Shown: positions 1 to 11,942 of the stretch, piece after piece
Numbering within the stretch: position 1 is the stretch's first letter
Layout: each line of letters opens with the position of its first letter
DNA from: Bolinopsis microptera
Lineage: Eukaryota; Ctenophora; Tentaculata; Lobata; Bolinopsidae
DNA length: 64,000 bases
Assembly (NCBI RefSeq): GCF_026151205.1
Contig: NC_087082.1
Span: 19,618,494-19,682,493 of the forward strand
Reading direction: 5' to 3'
Notes under the pieces: model-generated
The model's database searches: none
Seen by the model: the letters and a program-made list of their open reading frames with translations, nothing else
What the model was told of the DNA's origin: nothing
Program-made: the position numbers and the translations under genes

Positions 1-3000
1 AAGTCTGAGAAAGTAGAGAGCAGAACACTCCCTCCACCCCACATGAACAAGTCTGAGAAGTAGAGAGCAGAACACTCCCTCCACCCCACATGAACAAGTC
101 TGAGAAGTAGAGAGCAGAACACTCCCTCCACCCCACAATCGGAGAAGTAGAGAGCAGAACACTCCCTACACCCCAACAGTCTGAGAAGTAGAGAGCAGAA
201 CACTCCTACACCCCACATGAACAAGTCTGAGAAGTAGAGAGCAGAACACTCCCTCCACCCCACATGAACAAGTCTGAGAAGTAGAGAGCAGAACACTCCC
301 TCCACCCCACAAGTCTGAGAAGTAGAGAGCAGAACACTCCCTACACCCCACATGAACAAGTCTGAGAAGTAGAGAGCAGAACACTCCCTCCACCCCACAT
401 GAACAAGTCTGAGAAGTAGAGAGCAGAACACTCCCTCCACCCCACATGAACAAGTCTGAGAAAGTAGAGAGCAGAACACTCCCTCCACCCCACATGAACA
501 AGTCTGAGAAGTAGAGAGCAGAACACTCCCTCCACCCCACATGAACAAGTCTGAGAAGTAGAGAGCAGAACACTCCCTCCACCCCACATGAAACAAGTCT
601 GAGAAGTAGAGAGCAGAACACTCCCTCCACCCCACATGAACAAGTCTGAGAAGTAGAGAGCAGAACACTCCCTCCACCCCACATGAACAAGTCTGAGAAG
701 TAGAGAGCAGAACACTCCCTCCACCCCACATGAACAAGTCTGAGAAGTAGAGAGCAGAACACTCCCTACACCCCACATGAACAAGTCTGAGAAGTAGAGA
801 GCAGAACACTCCCTCCACCCCACATGAACAAGTCTGAGAAGTAGAGAGCAGAACACTCCCTCCACCCCACATGAACAAGTCTGAGAAGTAGAGAGCAGAA
901 CACTCCCTCCACCCCACATGAACAAGTCTGAGAAGTAGAGAGCAGAACACTCCCTCCACCCCACATGAACAAGTCTGAGAAGTAGAGAGCAGAACACTCC
1001 CTCCACCCCACATGAACAAGTCTGAGAAGTAGAGAGCAGAACACTCCCTCCACCCCACATGAACAAGTCTGAGAAGTAGAGAGCAGAACACTCCCTCCAC
1101 CCCACATGAACAAGTCTGAGAAGTAGAGAGCAGAACACTCCCTCCACCCCACATGAACAAGTCTGAGAAGTAGAGAGCAGAACACTCCCTCCACCCCACA
1201 TGAACAAGTCTGAGAAGTAGAGAGCAGAACACTCCCTCCACCCCACATGAACAAGTCTGAGAAGTAGAGAGCAGAACACTCCCTCCACCCCACATGAACA
1301 AGTCTGAGAAGTAGAGAGCAGAACACTCCCTCCACCCCACATGAACAAGTCTGAGAAGTAGAGAGCAGAACACTCCCTCCACCCCACATGAACAAGTCTG
1401 AGAAGTAGAGAGCAGAACACTCCCTCCACCCCACATGAACAAGTCTGAGAAGTAGAGAGCAGAACACTCCCTCCACCCCACATGAACAAGTCTGAGAAGT
1501 AGAGAGCAGAACACTCCCTCCACCCCACATGAACAAGTCTGAGAAGTAGAGAGCAGAACACTCCCTCCACCCCACATGAACAAGTCTGAGAAGTAGAGAG
1601 CAGAACACTCCCTCCACCCCACATGAACAAGTCTGAGAAGTAGAGAGCAGAACACTCCCTCCACCCCACATGAACAAGTCTGAGAAGTAGAGAGCAGAAC
1701 ACTCCCTCCACCCCACATGAACAAGTCTGAGAAGTAGAGAGCAGAACACTCCCTCCACCCCACATGAACAAGTCTGAGAAGTAGAGAGCAGAACACTCCC
1801 TCCACCCCACATGAACAAGTCTGAGAAGTAGAGAGCAGAACACTCCCTCCACCCCACATGAACAAGTCTGAGAAGTAGAGAGCAGAACACTCCCTCCACC
1901 CCACATGAACAAGTCTGAGAAGTAGAGAGCAGAACACTCCCTCCACCCCACATGAACAAGTCTGAGAAGTAGAGAGCAGAACACTCCCTCCACCCCACAT
2001 GAACAAGTCTGAGAAGTAGAGAGCAGAACACTCCCTCCACCCCACATGAACAAGTCTGAGAAGTAGAGAGCAGAACACTCCCTCCACCCCACATGAACAA
2101 GTCTGAGAAGTAGAGAGCAGAACACTCCCTCCACCCCACATGAACAAGTCTGAGAAGTAGAGAGCAGAACACTCCCTCCACCCCACATGAACAAGTCTGA
2201 GAAGTAGAGAGCAGAACACTCCCTACACCCCACATGAACAAGTCTGAGAAGTAGAGAGCAGAACACTCCCTCCACCCCACATGAACAAGTCTGAGAAGTA
2301 GAGAGCAGAACACTCCCTCCACCCCACATGAACAAGTCTGAGAAGTAGAGAGCAGAACACTCCCTCCACCCCACATGAACAAGTCTGAGAAGTAGAGAGC
2401 AGAACACTCCCTACACCCCACATGAACAAGTCTGAGAAGTAGAGAGCAGAACACTCCCTCCACCCCACATGAACAAGTCTGAGAAGTAGAGAGCAGAACA
2501 CTCCCTCCACCCCACATGAACAAGTCTGAGAAGTAGAGAGCAGAACACTCCCTACACCCCACATGAACAAGTCTGAGAAGTAGAGAGCAGAACACTCCCT
2601 CCACCCCACATGAACAAGTCTGAGAAGTAGAGAGCAGAACACTCCCTCCACCCCACATGAACAAGTCTGAGAAGTAGAGAGCAGAACACTCCCTCCACCC
2701 CACATGAACAAGTCTGAGAAGTAGAGAGCAGAACACTCCCTCCACCCCACATGAACAAGTCTGAGAAGTAGAGAGCAGAACACTCCCTACACCCCACATG
2801 AACAAGTCTGAGAAGTAGAGAGCAGAACACTCCCTCCACCCCACATGAACAAGTCTGAGAAGTAGAGAGCAGAACACTCCCTCCACCCCACATGAACAAG
2901 TCTGAGAAGTAGAGAGCAGAACACTCCCTCCACCCCACATGAACAAGTCTGAGAAGTAGAGAGCAGAACACTCCCTCCACCCCACATGAACAAGTCTGAG

Positions 3001-6000
3001 AAGTAGAGAGCAGAACACTCCCTCCACCCCACATGAACAAGTCTGAGAAGTAGAGAGCAGAACACTCCCTCCACCCCACATGAACAAGTCTGAGAAGTAG
3101 AGAGCAGAACACTCCCTCCACCCCACATGAACAAGTCTGAGAAGTAGAGAGCAGAACACTCCCTCCACCCCACATGAACAAGTCTGAGAAGTAGAGAGCA
3201 GAACACTCCCTCCACCCCACATGAACAAGTCTGAGAAGTAGAGAGCAGAACACTCCCTCCACCCCACATGAACAAGTCTGAGAAGTAGAGAGCAGAACAC
3301 TCCCTCCACCCCACATGAACAAGTCTGAGAAGTAGAGAGCAGAACACTCCCTCCACCCCACATGAACAAGTCTGAGAAGTAGAGAGCAGAACACTCCCTC
3401 CACCCCACATGAACAAGTCTGAGAAGTAGAGAGCAGAACACTCCCTCCACCCCACATGAACAAGTCTGAGAAGTAGAGAGCAGAACACTCCCTCCACCCC
3501 ACATGAACAAGTCTGAGAAGTAGAGAGCAGAACACTCCCTCCACCCCACATGAACAAGTCTGAGAAGTAGAGAGCAGAACACTCCCTCCACCCCACATGA
3601 ACAAGTCTGAGAAGTAGAGAGCAGAACACTCCCTCCACCCCACATGAACAAGTCTGAGAAGTAGAGAGCAGAACACTCCCTCCACCCCACATGAACAAGT
3701 CTGAGAAGTAGAGAGCAGAACACTCCCTCCACCCCACATGAACAAGTCTGAGAAGTAGAGAGCAGAACACTCCCTCCACCCCACATGAACAAGTCTGAGA
3801 AGTAGAGAGCAGAACACTCCCTCCACCCCACATGAACAAGTCTGAGAAGTAGAGAGCAGAACACTCCCTCCACCCCACATGAACAAGTCTGAGAAGTAGA
3901 GAGCAGAACACTCCCTCCACCCCACATGAACAAGTCTGAGAAGTAGAGAGCAGAACACTCCCTCCACCCCACATGAACAAGTCTGAGAAGTAGAGAGCAG
4001 AACACTCCCTCCACCCCACATGAACAAGTCTGAGAAGTAGAGAGCAGAACACTCCCTCCACCCCACATGAACAAGTCTGAGAAGTAGAGAGCAGAACACT
4101 CCCTACACCCCACATGAACAAGTCTGAGAAGTAGAGAGCAGAACACTCCCTCCACCCCACATGAACAAGTCTGAGAAGTAGAGAGCAGAACACTCCCTCC
4201 ACCCCACATGAACAAGTCTGAGAAGTAGAGAGCAGAACACTCCCTCCACCCCACATGAACAAGTCTGAGAAGTAGAGAGCAGAACACTCCCTCCACCCCA
4301 CATGAACAAGTCTGAGAAGTAGAGAGCAGAACACTCCCTCCACCCCACATGAACAAGTCTGAGAAGTAGAGAGCAGAACACTCCCTCCACCCCACATGAA
4401 CAAGTCTGAGAAGTAGAGAGCAGAACACTCCCTCCACCCCACATGAACAAGTCTGAGAAGTAGAGAGCAGAACACTCCCTCCACCCCACATGAACAAGTC
4501 TGAGAAGTAGAGAGCAGAACACTCCCTCCACCCCACATGAACAAGTCTGAGAAGTAGAGAGCAGAACACTCCCTCCACCCCACATGAACAAGTCTGAGAA
4601 GTAGAGAGCAGAACACTCCCTCCACCCCACATGAACAAGTCTGAGAAGTAGAGAGCAGAACACTCCCTCCACCCCACATGAACAAGTCTGAGAAGTAGAG
4701 AGCAGAACACTCCCTCCACCCCACATGAACAAGTCTGAGAAGTAGAGAGCAGAACACTCCCTCCACCCCACATGAACAAGTCTGAGAAGTAGAGAGCAGA
4801 ACACTCCCTCCACCCCACATGAACAAGTCTGAGAAGTAGAGAGCAGAACACTCCCTCCACCCCACATGAACAAGTCTGAGAAGTAGAGAGCAGAACACTC
4901 CCTCCACCCCACATGAACAAGTCTGAGAAGTAGAGAGCAGAACACTCCCTCCACCCCACATGAACAAGTCTGAGAAGTAGAGAGCAGAACACTCCCTCCA
5001 CCCCACATGAACAAGTCTGAGAAGTAGAGAGCAGAACACTCCCTCCACCCCACATGAACAAGTCTGAGAAGTAGAGAGCAGAACACTCCCTCCACCCCAC
5101 ATGAACAAGTCTGAGAAGTAGAGAGCAGAACACTCCCTCCACCCCACATGAACAAGTCTGAGAAGTAGAGAGCAGAACACTCCCTCCACCCCACATGAAC
5201 AAGTCTGAGAAGTAGAGAGCAGAACACTCCCTCCACCCCACATGAACAAGTCTGAGAAGTAGAGAGCAGAACACTCCCTCCACCCCACATGAACAAGTCT
5301 GAGAAGTAGAGAGCAGAACACTCCCTCCACCCCACATGAACAAGTCTGAGAAGTAGAGAGCAGAACACTCCCTCCACCCCACATGAACAAGTCTGAGAAG
5401 TAGAGAGCAGAACACTCCCTCCACCCCACATGAACAAGTCTGAGAAGTAGAGAGCAGAACACTCCCTCCACCCCACATGAACAAGTCTGAGAAGTAGAGA
5501 GCAGAACACTCCCTCCACCCCACATGAACAAGTCTGAGAAGTAGAGAGCAGAACACTCCCTCCACCCCACATGAACAAGTCTGAGAAGTAGAGAGCAGAA
5601 CACTCCCTCCACCCCACATGAACAAGTCTGAGAAGTAGAGAGCAGAACACTCCCTCCACCCCACATGAACAAGTCTGAGAAGTAGAGAGCAGAACACTCC
5701 CTCCACCCCACATGAACAAGTCTGAGAAGTAGAGAGCAGAACACTCCCTCCACCCCACATGAACAAGTCTGAGAAGTAGAGAGCAGAACACTCCCTCCAC
5801 CCCACATGAACAAGTCTGAGAAGTAGAGAGCAGAACACTCCCTCCACCCCACATGAACAAGTCTGAGAAGTAGAGAGCAGAACACTCCCTCCACCCCACA
5901 TGAACAAGTCTGAGAAGTAGAGAGCAGAACACTCCCTCCACCCCACATGAACAAGTCTGAGAAGTAGAGAGCAGAACACTCCCTCCACCCCACATGAACA

Positions 6001-7282
6001 AGTCTGAGAAGTAGAGAGCAGAACACTCCCTCCACCCCACATGAACAAGTCTGAGAAGTAGAGAGCAGAACACTCCCTCCACCCCACATGAACAAGTCTG
6101 AGAAGTAGAGAGCAGAACACTCCCTCCACCCCACATGAACAAGTCTGAGAAGTAGAGAGCAGAACACTCCCTCCACCCCACATGAACAAGTCTGAGAAGT
6201 AGAGAGCAGAACACTCCCTCCACCCCACATGAACAAGTCTGAGAAGTAGAGAGCAGAACACTCCCTCCACCCCACATGAACAAGTCTGAGAAGTAGAGAG
6301 CAGAACACTCCCTCCACCCCACATGAACAAGTCTGAGAAGTAGAGAGCAGAACACTCCCTCCACCCCACATGAACAAGTCTGAGAAGTAGAGAGCAGAAC
6401 ACTCCCTCCACCCCACATGAACAAGTCTGAGAAGTAGAGAGCAGAACACTCCCTCCACCCCACATGAACAAAGTCTGAGAAGTAGAGAGCAGAACACTCC
6501 CTCCACCCCACATGAACAAGTCTGAGAAGTAGAGAGCAGAACACTCCCTCCACCCCACATGAACAAGTCTGAGAAGTAGAGAGCAGAACACTCCCTCCAC
6601 CCCACATGAACAAGTCTGAGAAGTAGAGAGCAGAACACTCCCTCCACCCCACATGAACAAGTCTGAGAAGTAGAGAGCAGAACACTCCCTCCACCCCACA
6701 TGAACAAGTCTGAGAAGTAGAGAGCAGAACACTCCCTCCACCCCACATGAACAAGTCTGAGAAGTAGAGAGCAGAACACTCCCTCCACCCCACATGAACA
6801 AGTCTGAGAAGTAGAGAGCAGAACACTCCCTCCACCCCACATGAACAAGTCTGAGAAGTAGAGAGCAGAACACTCCCTACACCCCACATGAACAAGTCTG
6901 AGAAGTAGAGAGCAGAACACTCCCTACACCCCACATGAACAAGTCTGAGAAGTAGAGAGCAGAACACTCCCTCCACCCCACATGAACAAGTCTGAGAAGT
7001 AGAGAGCAGAACACTCCCTACACCCCACATGAACAAGTCTGAGAAGTAGAGAGCAGAACACTCCCTCCACCCCACATGAACAAGTCTGAGAAGTAGAGAG
7101 CAGAACACTCCCTCCACCCCACATGAACAAGTCTGAGAAGTAGAGAGCAGAACACTCCCTCCACCCCACATGAACAAGTCTGAGAAGTAGAGAGCAGAAC
7201 ACTCCCTACACCCCACATGAACAAGTCTGAGAAGTAGAGAGCAGAACACTCCCTCCACCCCACATTAACAAGTCTGAGAAGT
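1..7282. repeat. 47-bp tandem satellite array (about 155 copies, cut by the left edge)
   Basis: A 47-bp unit (core GAGAAGTAGAGAGCAGAACA then CTCCCTCCACCCCACAT) is repeated head to tail from base 1 to about 7282. Indel-bearing or shortened units cluster in the first 600 bases, and one inserted A lies near 6470. Between them roughly 125 units stay perfectly in register. The only common substitution is CTCCACC to CTACACC, found mainly near the ends and around 2.2-2.8 kb. The unit has no stop codon in any minus-strand frame. Because 47 is not a multiple of 3, reading cycles through all three frames and gives spurious minus-strand ORFs of up to 2,035 codons. I do not regard these as genes. On the minus strand each unit contains TTCTGCTCTCTACTTCTCAG, which looks like a splice acceptor. 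Confidence 0.97.
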
Positions 7283-7345
7283 AAGAGCGGGGAAGGGAGG
7301 CGTACAACCCGGGGTGTTGTTCATTCTTCACGGTAGGAGGGAAGG

Positions 7346-7494
7346 AACGAGCAGGTCTCCAAGCAACGAGCAGGTCTCCTAGCAACGAGCAGGTCTCCTA
7401 GCAACGAGCAGGTCTCCTAGCAACGAGCAGGTCTCCTAGCAACGAGCAGGTCTCCTAGCAACGAGCAGGTCTTCTAGCAACGAGCAGGTCTCCT
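7346..7494. repeat. 19-bp minisatellite, about 8 copies
   Basis: Unit AACGAGCAGGTCTCCTAGC repeated about eight times with single-base changes in the first and seventh copies. It lies just beyond the 47-bp array. Confidence 0.95.
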
Positions 7495-8128
7495 CGTTTG
7501 AACTATCTTCAGTGAAATTATTAGTGTCCCGGAGGGAGAAATTCCTTTCCTTCAAGTCCAGACTTTATCGGAACGGTCGACTATCTTTATTTTCCTCGTA
7601 CAGTCACATACCGGAATACAGGGGGATGCCTGGCACTAGGTTGAATCTTCATTGTTCATGATGTATGAGCAGGGATTAAAGTTTAGTGTGACAAATTGTA
7701 TTTGTTTTGAAGCCTTATCAGGTGATCAGGCAAGGAAACTATCATCTCCCAGGTCCAGTAGAACCTGCTTACTGTTTAGTCAAAGGTTGTTTATAAATAA
7801 GAACTCTACTACTGATTGAAGCCGTATTTTTAACAAAAACACAAGTCAATGTCATGGAACAAACCCGCTGTAGAAACGAGCTTGTTGAATAACCACACTA
7901 TTTCTCAGTGATTTGACCCCTAGACCATTTGCAATGATTCCACGTGCAGCCCAATTCCTGGTATTCCTGGTATCATTTCTATTCTTAGCAGGAGAGGTTT
8001 GAGGATAAGAATAGAACAAAGAAATTAGCACTCTTAGGACTTTAGGAATGTGAACTATAATTATAGTTTCTATAAATAACAAATAACTGCCACACCAGGT
8101 CTCTGAGCACAGATAGTTATAATACTTG
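7495..8128. other. No gene seen
   Basis: Unique AT-rich sequence. A 76-codon minus-strand ORF (7852-8082) has no recognisable domain and no supporting splice context. Nothing further is supported. Confidence 0.6.
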
Positions 8129-9812
8129 GTGGAATTAAACAGGAATTAAACAGGAATTAAACAGGAATTAAATAGGAATTAAACAGGAATTAAACAGGAA
8201 TTAAATAGGAATTAAACAGGAATTAAACAGGAATTAAACAGGAATTAAACAGGAATTAAACAGGAATTAAACAGGAATTAAACAGGAATTAAACAGGAAT
8301 TAAACAGGAATTAAACAGGAATTAAACAGGAATTAAACAGGAATTAAACAGGAATTAAACAGGAATTAAACAGGAATTAAACAGGAATTAAACAGGAATT
8401 AAACGGGAATTAAACAGGAATTAAACAGGAATTAAACAGGAACTAAACATGAACTAAACAGGAACTAAACAGGAATTAAACAGGAATTAAACAGGAATTA
8501 AATAGGAATTAAACAGGAATTAAACAGGAATTAAACAGGAATTAAACAGGAATTAAACAGGAATTAAACAGGAACTAAACATGAACTAAACAGGAACTAA
8601 ATAGGAATTAAACAGGAATTAAACAGGAATTAAACAGGAATTAAACAGGAATTAAACAGGAATTAAACAGGAATTAAACAGGAATTAAACAGGAATTAAA
8701 CAGGAATTAAACAGGAATTAAACAGGAATTAAACAGGAATTAAACAGGAATTAAACAGGAATTAAACAGGAATTAAACAGGAATTAAACAGGAATTAAAC
8801 AGGAATTAAACAGGAATTAAACAGGAATTAAACAGGAATTAAACATGAACTAAACAGGAATTAAACAGGAATTAAACAGGAATTAAACAGGAATTAAACA
8901 GGAATTAAACAGGAATTAAACAGGAATTAAACAGGAATTAAACGGGAATTAAACAGGAATTAAACAGGAATTAAACAGGAACTAAACATGAACTAAACAG
9001 GAACTAAATAGGAATTAAACAGGAATTAAACAGGAATTAAACAGGAATTAAACAGGAATTAAATAGGAATTAAACAGGAATTAAACAGGAATTAAACAGG
9101 AATTAAACAGGAATTAAACAGGAACTAAACATGAACTAAACAGGAACTAAATAGGAATTAAACAGGAATTAAACAGGAATTAAACAGGAATTAAACAGGA
9201 ATTAAACAGGAATTAAACAGGAATTAAACAGGAATTAAACAGGAATTAAACAGGAATTAAACAGGAATTAAACAGGAATTAAACAGGAATTAAACAGGAA
9301 TTAAACAGGAATTAAACAGGAATTAAACAGGAATTAAACAGGAATTAAACAGGAATTAAACAGGAATTAAACAGGAATTAAACAGGAATTAAACAGGAAT
9401 TAAACAGGAACTAAATAGGAATTAAACAGGAATTAAACAGGAATTAAACAGGAATTAAACAGGAATTAAATAGGAATTAAACAGGAATTAAACAGGAATT
9501 AAACAGGAATTAAACAGGAATTAAACAGGAACTAAACATGAACTAAACAGGAACTAAATAGGAATTAAACAGGAATTAAACAGGAATTAAACAGGAATTA
9601 AACAGGAATTAAACAGGAATTAAACAGGAATTAAACAGGAATTAAACAGGAATTAAACAGGAATTAAACAGGAATTAAACAGGAATTAAACAGGAATTAA
9701 ACAGGAATTAAACAGGAATTAAACAGGAATTAAACAGGAATTAAACAGGAATTAAACATGAAATGACCAGGAATTAAACATGAAATGACCAGGAATTAAA
9801 CATGAAATGACC
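8129..9812. repeat. 11-bp (AGGAATTAAAC)n array, about 150 copies
   Basis: AGGAATTAAAC is repeated for 1.68 kb with a few variant units (AGGAACTAAAC, ATGAACTAAAC, AGGAATTAAAT) that recur in the same order, showing higher-order duplication. The last units change to ATGAAATGACC. Sequence just after it (AGGAGAACACTAACTAAC) resembles sequence just after the four short GGAATTAAACT copies that follow the retrotransposon fragment at 30.2 kb (AGAGGGAACACTAACGAAC). Confidence 0.97.
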
Positions 9813-11802
9813 AAGGAGAACACTAACTAACTTGGTGTGAGCCAGTAAATAATCATTTCACAACACGAACACCTGCACAGAGTAATTGAAACAAATTGCA
9901 GTAAATTTCTGAATTGTTCCTTTGTGGCTCATCATTTATGAGTTAGTACATCAAAGAACAATCAGGAACCAACCAAAAATCTACTACTTGACTAATTGAC
10001 GTAAAATTTCGTGTGCTCTAGCGGTTAATGACTATACACAATTCTTCACCGCAATCAGCAAATATTTTAAAACAAATGTAGCTGCTTAACAGAGTACAAA
10101 AATTGTGTTTTCACTTCAAAAAAAACTCGAATGAACCCGAAATAATAGTAAAACTTTCCGTAAACTAACTAACTAAGAAGGATATCGGATTATCACCGGA
10201 TTGCCCTGATAATTGGATGAATCAATAAATAAAGACAAATTGTGAGAATCGCCAAGAGACGCTAATAATCTATTTCTATTTCGAACCAGGCAGACCATTA
10301 TTACAGAAGAATAAAACAATAGAGCAGAACCGGTCAGATTTCCGGGAGAGAAATTTCTTTTCAAAGTAAGAAAGTAACGATTGTTAGCACTCTCTCACAT
10401 GATCTATCGTAAATCGTGATTTGCCGCAAGTTTCTAAATGCTTAAATGCTATCGGAACAGAAGTATTAACGGATAAAGCTTAACTCTTTAAATAATATTG
10501 CCATATTGAAAGTGCATCACTTTTCCTCGATGTTCTTAGTCATCACAAATTCGTGATAATGATTTGAAACTTCGCAAAAATCTCACAGACACTATCACCA
10601 GACAACAATTACCGGAACAGAGTTGGAAATTTACGAACAAATAGATAGCGTTATACTGGAGTTATTAATCCCTAATTAAGTATAATCAAGGACCTAATAG
10701 CAAGAGTAAAAAACGACAAGCCGCATTGTGGTTACCAGGGTGCTCAGTGGTTACCAGTGGTTACCATGGAGCTCACGGGGCACTGCTGGCACCACTGCCA
10801 GGACTGTTGTTTCCTCAACTTAATCCAATAAAATGAAGTCACGTGAGCAAGTGTTAAGGATGCTTCATTATTATTGTTATCGTATTTATGCAAGGTGTTA
10901 TTCAACCTAAGTACCCACGCGGGATGTGCTCCAGACAGCCCCGGAAAGAGGTGGTGGAGTGAAACTACTTTGTTTAGTTATGAGAGGTGTTTGGTTATGA
11001 GGGGAAGGGAGGAAGGGAGGGTGATTTGTGGATTTTAAATTACGTGAAGATAGCGTTGGGTATGAAGACAGAAGGCCAAAGTAGGTGTTATAACTTTATA
11101 ACTGAAATAAAAACATGTTATTTTACAAAGGATCCGGCATCTCCAAACTAAAAATTGAAGCATGAAATTTGAAAAACGAAACGAAGTGAGACTAAATTTA
11201 ACTGCAGAGAAGTTCAAATAATGATAATGAAACTATAACACATAGTATAAGCCTCAATTATACACACTGACACACTGACACACTGTCTCACTGCCCAACA
11301 GGTGTGTAACAAAGTACTCGCAGAGTTACAGGGTTGACGGGACGTATTAAGAAATGTGTCCGCTTCAACACGCCCGGGACGCTCCTGGACGTCTTGAAGA
11401 GCTGTGGAAACGCAGTCCGGCGTGCTTTACATGTCGACACTTCCCAGGCGTCAAGACGTGGGACACCGCGAGTAGACAGGAGGAAGACAGACGGTATATA
11501 GACAGATTACAGACCGACCAAACACAAATCTCAGACTCAACGCAGGCTGAATACAGACGGAAAAGAAAAGGAACGCAGACAGAATAATAATGTAATGTTT
11601 TGAGAAGAAAGACAATAATTCTGAATATCAATATTTGTAGCACTATTTACAGTTGTTATACTTTTATATAGTGGGATCTGCGTACCGGACACGTCATTTG
11701 GGAGTATAACTCACTCATAATCCACCTATTCAACATGTCCATATACAACTACAGTCTGTCCTAGTAGTAGTAGCAGCCCACATTTTTCTAGAACTTGAAA
11801 TT
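9813..11802. other. No gene seen
   Basis: AT-rich unique sequence. Small ORFs at 10173-10364, 11035-11217 and 11354-11643 show no recognisable domain. A short direct repeat of GTGGTTACCA occurs near 10.73-10.77 kb. Confidence 0.6.
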
Positions 11803-11942
11803 GTTCTAGAACTTGCCCCAGAAGTTCTCGAGATTGTTCTAGAAGTTCTCGAGATTGTTCTAGAAGTTCTCGAGATTGTTCTAGAAGTTCTCGAGATTGT
11901 TCTAGAAGTTCTCGAGATTGTTCTAGAAGTTCTCGAGATTGC
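11803..11942. repeat. 21-bp minisatellite, about 6 copies
   Basis: Unit GTTCTAGAAGTTCTCGAGATT repeated about six times. Overlapping minus-strand ORFs (SRELLEQ / SRTSRTI repeats) are products of the repeat. Confidence 0.95.

Noticed and set aside
341-7258. Minus-strand ORFs of up to 2,035 codons across the 47-bp array as giant repeat proteins
   Set aside because: The unit is stop-free in all three minus frames and its length is not a multiple of 3, so long ORFs arise automatically. There is no start context, no non-repeat coding sequence and no splice evidence.
1-7282. CRISPR array
   Set aside because: Units are contiguous identical repeats without unique spacers, and the window is eukaryotic. 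The same holds for the other arrays.
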